This document shows, piece by piece, positions 24,101 through 29,319 of a DNA stretch of 29,672 bases; positions within the stretch are counted from its first letter, which is position 1; every line of letters starts with the position of its first letter. Position numbers and translations under genes: made by a program. The notes beneath the pieces are model-generated. The model saw only the letters and a list, made by a program, of their open reading frames with translations. It searched no databases and was not told the origin of the DNA. Source of the stretch: Bacteroidales bacterium UBA3742 (GTDB taxonomy: Bacteria; Bacteroidota; Bacteroidia; Bacteroidales; Paludibacteraceae). The DNA is taken from NCBI GenBank assembly GCA_002371785.1, contig DFGU01000022.1, forward strand, positions 1-29,672. The letters are read 5' to 3'.

Positions 24101-25107
24101 CCCAGGATCACGACACATGGAAATGGCAAGAGCCGGAAACGGCGTGGAAAGGTGTGGGAATCTACCACATCACCATGGTTGTGTCCAGTAGGGAGGATTT
24201 ATTGGGCACGCTCGTCATTCCCAATGATAATCCGGAACAAGCGCATGTCGTTTTGAGCGCTTTTGGGGAGGAGATCAAGGATTGCGTGAGGACTATTCCC
24301 GATTTCCATCCAGAGATACAGATCCTGGCATTGCGGATGATGCCCGACCATGTGCATTTCATCCTCCATGTACACCGCAAAATGGATATCGGAATTCGAG
24401 CGGCTATGCGCGGATTTTGGCAAGCAGCCAAGGCTATCGGGCGTGCATATACATCGTCCATTGACCCGAATGGCATCCGGAACAATCAACGACGTGTTGA
24501 TCCTATCTTCTTAGAGAAACCCTTCATACGTCCTATGTCGCGTAAGGGGCAGTTGCAATCCATGATTCACTATGTGCTAATGAACCCGCAACGCCTCGCT
24601 ACCAAGCGCCTCAAACCCAGTTATTTCTATGTGCAGCATGACGTGGAGATAGGTGGACGCACCTATGAAGCTGTAGGAAATATCAAACTGCTGCAAGCTG
24701 CGAAAATAAATCCGGTTCATGTGCGGAGTATGTGGGTAAGAGATGCGGAAGAACATGGGGATGACCAGGCTCTCCGAAAATACAAGAACGGCTGTGTGCT
24801 GGCTGCGCGAGAAGGGGCAATTATGGTATCACCCTTCATTAGCGAGCATGAACGTGCCGTGTTAGATGTCCTTCTAAAAGAGAAGCATCCTATTATCTAC
24901 ATCGCCGATAATGGTTTTGGCAAGTACTACAAGCCCTTCGCTGCTCTCTTTGATGCCGTAGCAGATGGCCGCATGCTCATCCTGAGCCCATGGTCACATG
25001 ATCCTAAGAAAAAGCATGTGACACGCGCAGAATGCATCGCGATGAATAAGATGGCGGAAGAGATATCCACATCGTCTATTGTCCCGAATGACATTCGGGG
25101 TAACTAA
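24097..25107 (+). CDS. HUH/Y1 transposase-like protein (REP-associated tyrosine transposase family) with C-terminal Rossmann-like domain
   Basis: 336 residues. N-terminal half is a Y1_Tnp/RAYT-type HUH endonuclease: GVGIYHITMVVSSREDLLG, metal-binding His85-Val-His87 in MMPDHVHFIL, and Tyr159 in MIHYVLMNPQRL as the likely nucleophile that would form a 5'-phosphotyrosine link to single-stranded DNA. The C-terminal half (about 225-315: LAAREGAIMVSPFISEHERAV, PIIYIADNGFGKYYKPFAALF, GRMLILSPW) is not part of the HUH fold and looks Rossmann-like, similar in feel to DprA/LOG domains (weak inference). It overlaps mcrC by ATGA as fourth gene of the McrBC operon. Its 3' end carries a perfect 8-bp hairpin within a 44-nt direct repeat of an internal segment. 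RAYTs act on short palindromes; hairpin-rich DNA follows directly. Role in restriction unknown. Confidence 0.82.
   Translation: MTQDHDTWKWQEPETAWKGVGIYHITMVVSSREDLLGTLVIPNDNPEQAHVVLSAFGEEIKDCVRTIPDFHPEIQILALRMMPDHVHFILHVHRKMDIGIRAAMRGFWQAAKAIGRAYTSSIDPNGIRNNQRRVDPIFLEKPFIRPMSRKGQLQSMIHYVLMNPQRLATKRLKPSYFYVQHDVEIGGRTYEAVGNIKLLQAAKINPVHVRSMWVRDAEEHGDDQALRKYKNGCVLAAREGAIMVSPFISEHERAVLDVLLKEKHPIIYIADNGFGKYYKPFAALFDAVADGRMLILSPWSHDPKKKHVTRAECIAMNKMAEEISTSSIVPNDIRGN
24451..24494 (+). repeat. 44-nt imperfect direct repeat, internal copy in the HUH gene
   Basis: About three quarters identical to 25069-25112 and in the same reading frame (peptide TSSIDPNGIRNN versus TSSIVPNDIRGN). Contains an imperfect hairpin CCCGAATG / CATCCGG. 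Confidence 0.65.
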
Positions 25108-25112
25108 CGACG
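25069..25112 (+). repeat. 44-nt imperfect direct repeat with perfect hairpin at the 3' end of the HUH gene
   Basis: Terminal copy, 618 nt after the internal one. Carries CCCGAATG / CATTCGGG (25083-25090 / 25092-25099), a perfect 8-bp inverted repeat with one central base. It codes for the last residues of the HUH protein and spans its stop. Confidence 0.7.
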
Positions 25113-25140
25113 TTTATTCATGAAAAAGCCACATTTATGC

Positions 25141-25164
25141 AAAAAAAGTCTCGCCCTTTTTTTT
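25141..25164 (+). terminator. Possible weak terminator after the McrBC-HUH operon
   Basis: AAAAAAAG, a 7-nt loop TCTCGCC, then CTTTTTTTT: an A/T stem with one G-C pair, ending in a T-run 34 nt after the HUH stop. Stem stability is low. Confidence 0.3.
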
Positions 25165-25259
25165 GTTTCGAGATGGCAACTATCCGATTCTTAAGATTTC
25201 GCTCACTACGGGGCAAGTCGTGGGCAAGTAAGGGTTGAGTCATGGTTTCCCCATGATTT

Positions 25260-25296
25260 AGTCCTGTTAATCCTCGACTTTCCCCCTAACGTCACC
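25260..25296 (+). repeat. 37-nt direct repeat, copy 1
   Basis: Matches 25521-25557 at 35 of 37 positions (begins AGTCCTGTTAATCCT, ends CTAACGTCACC). An 11-mer AAGTAAGGGTT at 25226 upstream is also duplicated at 25498. The two copies bracket hairpin module A. Confidence 0.92.
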
Positions 25297-25324
25297 ATTA
25301 CCACACCATTACCAAAAATTGGAT

Positions 25325-25410
25325 GACAAAGTGACAAAGTGGCAAAGTTTGTTCGGTCGTAATTTGCACATATACAGACGTTTTGTCAACTTTGCCACTT
25401 TGCCATTGTC
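25325..25410. repeat. Hairpin module A (octamer family GACAAAGT/GGCAAAGT)
   Basis: Left arm: tandem GACAAAGT, GACAAAGT, GGCAAAGT. Right arm: the reverse complement family. CAAAGTGGCAAAGTT at 25335-25349 pairs perfectly with 25388-25402, and outer GACAA pairs with TTGTC at 25406-25410. The 38-nt loop is unrelated sequence. Confidence 0.88.
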
Positions 25411-25520
25411 TTTTTAATTCAAACTTTTCTTGGAAATCCAGTAGACAAGTAGACCAGTTACCAAAATTATGCATGGCGATATTGACGATATTGGGTTAAG
25501 TAAGGGTTTTCTTAGGGTTA

Positions 25521-25557
25521 AGTCCTGTTAATCCTAGACTTTTCCCCTAACGTCACC
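25521..25557 (+). repeat. 37-nt direct repeat, copy 2
   Basis: Second copy of 25260-25296. In this copy TAGGGTTAA just upstream and TTAATCCTA inside the repeat can pair around GTCCTG as a small hairpin. Confidence 0.92.
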
Positions 25558-25604
25558 CTAAGGAAAGGCTAACCAAAGGCATCGCAATTAAGTACGTCCC
25601 CTTG

Positions 25605-25629
25605 ACGACGAGTAAGCGTCGTTTTTTTT
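25605..25629 (+). terminator. Possible intrinsic terminator within the gene-free tract
   Basis: ACGACG, loop AGTAAG, CGTCGT, then a run of seven T. The stem is 6 bp, so strength is modest, and no gene with a visible end precedes it. Confidence 0.4.
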
Positions 25630-25643
25630 GTCGTGGCGCAGTT

Positions 25644-25733
25644 GGCACTCTGACACTCTGACACTCTTCGTATAAGTTGCTGTGTATTAGCAGATCTGTA
25701 CCTCTTGCAGTGTGCCAAGAGTGCCAGAGTGTC
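25644..25733. repeat. Hairpin module B (octamer family GACACTCT)
   Basis: Left arm GGCACTCT, GACACTCT, GACACTCT at 25644-25667. Right arm AGAGTGCC, AGAGTGTC at 25718-25733. The last 16 nt of the left arm pair with the right arm at 15 of 16 positions. Loop of 50 nt. Confidence 0.9.
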
Positions 25734-25758
25734 ATACCTGCGTCCGGTCTAACGTTAG

Positions 25759-25780
25759 TTATTCGTTGGTTATTCGTTGG
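25759..25780 (+). repeat. Tandem 11-mer duplication
   Basis: TTATTCGTTGG occurs twice in direct succession. No inverted partner seen. Confidence 0.8.
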
Positions 25781-25894
25781 TAATTAGCCTCACCACAGGC
25801 TCACCATAGCCCCCTCGATAAACGACAATCGAACATCTATAATCCCTAATCGATTTTTTTTCGTGACGGTTTGACGGTTTTCATTTTTTTTACC

Positions 25895-26052
25895 GTGTCG
25901 CTTTGTCGCTATGTCGCTCTTGCTTTTTGCATGAGATTATTGAGACTATTGAGACTATTGACTATAACTTTCTGAATACCATTTATTTACAAAGTCTCAC
26001 AAAAGTCTCAAAGTCTCAAAGTTCCACCGCTAAAACTGCGACACAGCGACAT
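25895..26052. repeat. Hairpin module C (octamer family GTCGCTNT), outer arms of a nested structure
   Basis: Left arm GTGTCGCT, TTGTCGCT, ATGTCGCT at 25895-25918. Right arm TGCGACAC, AGCGACAT at 26037-26052, the reverse complement of the same unit family. Module D lies inside. Confidence 0.75.
25932..26020. repeat. Hairpin module D (nonamer TGAGACTAT against AGTCTCA units), nested in module C
   Basis: Left arm TGAGATTAT, TGAGACTAT, TGAGACTAT at 25932-25958. Right arm contains AGTCTCA three times between 25992 and 26020. TGAGACT and AGTCTCA are reverse complements, so the arms can pair in several registers. Confidence 0.75.
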
Positions 26053-26070
26053 TAGGCTTTGACTTTTGAT

Positions 26071-26112
26071 AAAAAAAATCTCGCGTACGCTTGCGTATGT
26101 GAGATTTTTTTT
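26071..26112. terminator. 20-bp hairpin with A8/T8 ends fused to the ddh promoter
   Basis: Arms 26071-26090 and 26093-26112 pair over 20 positions (two G-T pairs) with a 2-nt TT apex on paper. A-run and T-run make it a terminator in both directions. The CTTG -33 box sits at the apex and the T-run forms the promoter spacer, so terminator and promoter share the same bases. Confidence 0.8.
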
Positions 26113-26121
26113 GTACCTTTG
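26090..26121 (+). promoter_or_regulatory. Promoter of the ddh-ligase-coaX run
   Basis: CTTG, 20-nt spacer, TACCTTTG; the ddh ATG follows 34 nt later. It shares the 17-mer CGCGTACGCTTGCGTAT with the minus-strand promoter at 10225-10256. Confidence 0.85.
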
Positions 26122-26155
26122 CGCCAAATTTTGAAAAACTAAACTGAAAAAAGAT

Positions 26156-27013
26156 ATGATACGTGTAGCTGTTTTAGGTTATGGCAATATAGGTCGCGCT
26201 GCTGAGCAGGCCATTGTAGCCGCTCCGGATCTGGAGTTGGCCGGTATTTATCACCACGACGACAACCTGGACGATCTGCAGGCTGACGTGGTACTGCTGT
26301 GTACTCCCACGCGTGAAGTACCTGCCTTTGCCACCATCATGGCACGCAAGGGTATCTGCACCGTCGATAGTTTTGATATTCACGGCCAGATAAGCAGCCT
26401 GCGTGAGCAACTGATGCCGCTCTGCCTGGAGCATAAGACCGTGAGCATCATCTCCGCCGGTTGGGACCCGGGTACCGACTCAATGGTACGCGCCCTGCTG
26501 CTGGCCATGGCGCCCAAGGGACTGACCTATACCAATTTTGGTCCCGGACGTTCGATGGGTCACTCGGTAGCCGCCAAGGCGATTAAGGGCGTGAAGAATG
26601 CCCTCTCGATGACCATTCCGCTCGGCACGGGTGTACATCGCCGCATGGTATATATCGAGCTGGAGGACGGCGCGGACTTCAAGACCGTAGAGGCAGCTCT
26701 GCTGCGTGACGACTACTTCGCACACGATGAGACCCACGTCATCCAGGTGGAGTCGGTAGATGAACTGAACAACGTAGCGCATGGCGTACACCTGACCCGC
26801 TCGGGCGTATCGGGTGTGACGCACAACCAGCGCTTTGAATTCAATATGGAGATCAACAATCCGGCCCTGACCGGACAGGTGATGGTCAGTTGCGCGCGTG
26901 CTGCCTACCGCATGAAGGAGCACGGCGAGTACGGATGCCGCACGATGATCGAGTTGCGTCCGATAGATATGTTGCCGGGAAAAGCGGAGGAGCTGATTCG
27001 GGCATTGGTTTAG
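26156..27013 (+). CDS. ddh: meso-Diaminopimelate D-dehydrogenase
   Basis: NADPH-dependent reductive amination of tetrahydrodipicolinate straight to meso-DAP. 285 residues, slightly shorter than the roughly 300-320 usual. Visible: Rossmann nucleotide motif VAVLGYGNIGRAAEQAI (residues 4-20), CTPTREVPAFA, SAGWDPGTDSMVRALL (about 101-116), FGPGRSMGHSVAAKAIKGVKNALSMTIPLGTGVHRRMVY, and NPALTGQVMVSCARAAYRM near the end, all characteristic of Ddh. The start at 26156 fits the promoter 34 nt upstream. The product is the same as that of the DapL-DapF pair encoded at 15324-17347, so the organism appears to have two routes. Its last codon and stop lie in an octamer repeat array. Confidence 0.94.
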   Translation: MIRVAVLGYGNIGRAAEQAIVAAPDLELAGIYHHDDNLDDLQADVVLLCTPTREVPAFATIMARKGICTVDSFDIHGQISSLREQLMPLCLEHKTVSIISAGWDPGTDSMVRALLLAMAPKGLTYTNFGPGRSMGHSVAAKAIKGVKNALSMTIPLGTGVHRRMVYIELEDGADFKTVEAALLRDDYFAHDETHVIQVESVDELNNVAHGVHLTRSGVSGVTHNQRFEFNMEINNPALTGQVMVSCARAAYRMKEHGEYGCRTMIELRPIDMLPGKAEELIRALV

Positions 27014-27055
27014 GAGTTTATAAGTTTATTAGTTGATTGGTTTATTAGTTGATAG
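27008..27055 (+). repeat. Tandem octamer array after ddh
   Basis: Six units: GTTTAGGA, GTTTATAA, GTTTATTA, GTTGATTG, GTTTATTA, GTTGATAG. The first supplies the last Val codon and TAG stop of ddh; the array ends 6 nt before the next ATG. Confidence 0.92.
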
Positions 27056-27061
27056 GTTAAT

Positions 27062-27442
27062 ATGGAAACGAAAACGAAAGTGATTTTATGGGTGAGCGGC
27101 GTGCTGGTAGTGGCGGCCTGCCTATTCTGCTTCTTTAAGTTCGGCTTCGTATATAGCGAAGGCGTGAACGAGGGCGATATCAACTACTTCCAGAAGGAGG
27201 GCTTCATCTTTAAGACCTACGAGGGCAAGATGATCCAGACGGGACTGAAGTCCAAACCCGCTGACGGAGGTGCTATACAGTCGAACGAGTTTAAGTTCTC
27301 GGTGGCCGATGAGAAGGTGGCCGAGCAACTGATGACGATACCCAATGCCGGCGTGAAGCTGCATTGGCACCGCTACCTGGGTACACTGCCCTGGCGCGGC
27401 AATAGCCCGTTTGTGGTGGACTCGGTTGTCTCTCACAAATAG
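27062..27442 (+). CDS. Small membrane-anchored protein of unknown function
   Basis: 126 residues. One hydrophobic helix near residues 7-26 (VILWVSGVLVVAACLFCFFKF), written here with its flanks, then a soluble part: EGVNEGDINYFQKEGFIFKTYEGKMIQTG, FKFSVADEKVAEQLM, GVKLHWHRYLGTLPWRGNSPFVVDSV. I recognise this as a conserved small Bacteroidota family that databases have sometimes labelled 6-phosphogluconate dehydrogenase; nothing in the sequence supports that enzyme activity. Topology probably N-in with the rest in the periplasm. It sits between ddh and an acyl-CoA ligase with repeat-filled gaps on both sides. Function unknown. Confidence 0.8.
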   Translation: METKTKVILWVSGVLVVAACLFCFFKFGFVYSEGVNEGDINYFQKEGFIFKTYEGKMIQTGLKSKPADGGAIQSNEFKFSVADEKVAEQLMTIPNAGVKLHWHRYLGTLPWRGNSPFVVDSVVSHK

Positions 27443-27551
27443 TCGAAAGAAAAAAGTCGAAAGGTGCCTCCGGGCACTCCGGTAAAATGTCAAAAGGTGC
27501 CTCAGGGCACTTCGATATAGAAATTAAAAAGTGCCTCCGGGCACTCCGATA
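27442..27551 (+). repeat. Array of three REP-like hairpin units with heptamer spacers
   Basis: Three hairpins GTGCC-TCCG-GGCAC (middle copy loop TCAG) at 27464-27477, 27497-27510 and 27531-27544, repeated every 33-34 nt, each followed by TYCGRTA or close. The first two are preceded by GTCGAAA / GTCAAAA heptamers plus G. The array begins in the TAG stop of the preceding gene (27440-27442). In RNA two of the three loops are C(UNCG)G tetraloops. Confidence 0.92.
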
Positions 27552-27574
27552 TAAAACTAAGAATTATAGGAAAT

Positions 27575-29260
27575 ATGCTTACAGCTGAGGAAAACAATTT
27601 TGTAAAGTATTTCGAGCGTTCGTTTGTGGCTAACTGGGAGCGCCCGGCAGTGACCGACTACGATACGGGCAAGACATTGACCTATCGTTACCTGGCTGCC
27701 AACATAGCCGGACTGCACATCACCTTTGAGGAGTGCGGCATCGTACGCGGCGACAAGATCGCGCTCATGGGACGCAACAACTCCAACTGGGTATCGGTCT
27801 ATATGGCCGCTATCACCTACGGCGCCATCATCGTGCCCATCCTGCAGGACTTCCACGCCAACGACGCGATACATATCATCAACCACTCGGAGTCGAAGCT
27901 CCTCTTCATCTCCGACGCCAACTGGGAAGGTATCGACCTGGACCAGATACCCGGCGTACGGGCTGTGTTCTCGCTCAACGACTGGCATCCCATCACGCGC
28001 CAAGTGTCGGTGGAGAAAGTGTGCCACGAGGAGATCGTTAGTCTCTACGAGAAGCGTTACCCCAACGGCGGCATCAAGCCCGAGCACGTGAAGTACGTGA
28101 ACCGCTCGAACGAAGAGATCGCTTCGATCAACTATACCTCTGGTACCACGGGCTTCTCCAAGGGCGTCATCACGCCGCTGAATGCCCTGGCCGGCAACAT
28201 GAAGTATGCACACGACCACGACCTGGTAGGACCGAACAGCCGCCACGTGGCCTTCCTGCCGCTGGCACATGCCTACGGTTGCGCCTTCGACTTCCTGGCA
28301 TGCCTCTCGGCCGGCGGACATGTGTATTTGATCGGTCGTACGCCTTCGCCGAAGATCCTGCTTAAGGCCTTTGCAGAAGTCAAGCCGACGCTGATACTCT
28401 CCGTGCCGCTGATCCTGGAGAAGATATACAAGAAGATGATCGTGCCCCAGATCTCGACGCCGCCCGTTAGTTGGGTGCTGCGTATCCCGCTGCTGAACGA
28501 ACTGGCATGCGCCAAGATTCGCGAAGAACTGATAGCGGCCTTTGGTGGCGAGTTTGAGCAGATGATCATCGGTGGAGCACCGCTCAACCCCGAGGTGGAG
28601 AGCTTCTTGCGCCAGATCAACTTCCCGATGACCGTAGGTTACGGTATGACGGAGTGCGCGCCGCTGATCGCCTTCACGCCCTGGAAAGAGGGTGGAGGCA
28701 AGCTGTTCTCCTGCGGTCGCCCCCTGGAAGGCATCATGGAGATCAAGATCAACAAGCCCGACGAAGAGGGTATTGGCGAGATCATGGTACGCGGCGAGAA
28801 CACCATGCTGGGCTACTACCGCAACACCAAGGCTACGCGCGAGGTGATGACCAAGGACGGTTGGCTCAAGACCGGCGACCTTGGTATGCTGGACGAGGAC
28901 GGCTTCCTCTTTATCAAGGGACGCTCCAAGACCATGCTGCTCGGACCGAGCGGCCAGAATATATACCCCGAGGAGATCGAGGCCAAACTGAACAACATGC
29001 CGTACGTCATGGAGTCGCTCGTGCTGCAACATAAGGACAACCGACTCGTGGCCCTCATCTGCCCCGACTATCAGGAGGTGGACAAAGCCCAACTGAGCCG
29101 TGAGCAACTGGACGAAGCTATGGAGGAGAATCGCCGTCAGGTGAATGCCCAACTGGCTGCCTATGAGCAGATCAACAGCATCAAGCTCTTCCCGCATGAG
29201 TTTGAGAAGACGCCGAAGAAGTCGATCAAGCGATTCCTGTATAATTCGATGATTGATTAG
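27575..29260 (+). CDS. AMP-forming acyl-CoA synthetase (long-chain fatty acid--CoA ligase type)
   Basis: 561 residues of the ANL superfamily, activating a carboxylic acid with ATP and transferring it to CoA. Core motifs in order: INYTSGTTGFSKGVITPLNAL (P-loop, about 185-205), IGGAPLNPEVESFLRQ, VGYGMTECAPLIAF (adenine-binding motif), KTGDLGMLDEDGFLFIKGRSKTMLL (ribose-binding Asp and hinge), and the C-terminal EKTPKKSIKRFLYN with the catalytic Lys. Overall wording is that of fatty-acyl-CoA ligases common in Bacteroidota; the exact acyl substrate is not readable. Starts MLTAEENNFVKYFERSF at 27575. Downstream of the three REP-like hairpins and probably in the ddh transcription unit. Confidence 0.9.
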   Translation: MLTAEENNFVKYFERSFVANWERPAVTDYDTGKTLTYRYLAANIAGLHITFEECGIVRGDKIALMGRNNSNWVSVYMAAITYGAIIVPILQDFHANDAIHIINHSESKLLFISDANWEGIDLDQIPGVRAVFSLNDWHPITRQVSVEKVCHEEIVSLYEKRYPNGGIKPEHVKYVNRSNEEIASINYTSGTTGFSKGVITPLNALAGNMKYAHDHDLVGPNSRHVAFLPLAHAYGCAFDFLACLSAGGHVYLIGRTPSPKILLKAFAEVKPTLILSVPLILEKIYKKMIVPQISTPPVSWVLRIPLLNELACAKIREELIAAFGGEFEQMIIGGAPLNPEVESFLRQINFPMTVGYGMTECAPLIAFTPWKEGGGKLFSCGRPLEGIMEIKINKPDEEGIGEIMVRGENTMLGYYRNTKATREVMTKDGWLKTGDLGMLDEDGFLFIKGRSKTMLLGPSGQNIYPEEIEAKLNNMPYVMESLVLQHKDNRLVALICPDYQEVDKAQLSREQLDEAMEENRRQVNAQLAAYEQINSIKLFPHEFEKTPKKSIKRFLYNSMID

Positions 29261-29302
29261 TCGTTGGTCGTTAGTCGTTAGGTGCCTCCGGGCACTCCGG
29301 TA
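29260..29302 (+). repeat. Heptamer array plus single REP-like hairpin before coaX
   Basis: GTCGTTG, GTCGTTA, GTCGTTA at 29260-29280, the first G being the last base of the TAG stop of the ligase gene; then G-less hairpin GTGCC-TCCG-GGCAC at 29282-29295 and TCCGGTA. Same composite layout as 27442-27551 with a different heptamer. Confidence 0.9.
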
Positions 29303-29319
29303 TAAGTTAGCATTCAGAT

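Larger units (their letters stand above)
25108..26155. other. Gene-free tract of about 1 kb built of duplications and hairpin modules
   Basis: No credible gene on either strand: the open frames are short, lack family wording and run through the repeats. It holds a 37-nt direct duplication, at least four inverted modules each made of its own tandem 8- or 9-mer, an 11-mer duplication, two weak terminators, a strong hairpin and the ddh promoter; these are listed separately. The unit families include GACAAAGT, GACACTCT, GACGGTTT (25864-25879), GTCGCTNT and GAGACTNT. The tract lies directly behind the HUH gene. Confidence 0.85.

Noticed and set aside
25553..25735. 60-codon minus-strand frame in the gene-free tract
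   Set aside because: It runs through hairpin module B and a terminator-like stem; no motif, no promoter.
25325..26052. Possible CRISPR array
   Set aside because: Units are 8-9 nt, directly abutting, and come in inverted pairs; there are no unique spacers of 25-40 nt between 25-40-nt repeats and no cas genes.
27442..27551. Transcription terminators in the gap before the ligase gene
   Set aside because: The hairpins are stable but lack T-runs; the repeated layout at two gaps fits a REP-like family better.
27557..29197. 546-codon open frame opposite the acyl-CoA ligase gene
   Set aside because: Antisense shadow of a gene with full catalytic motifs; no recognisable domain in the translation.
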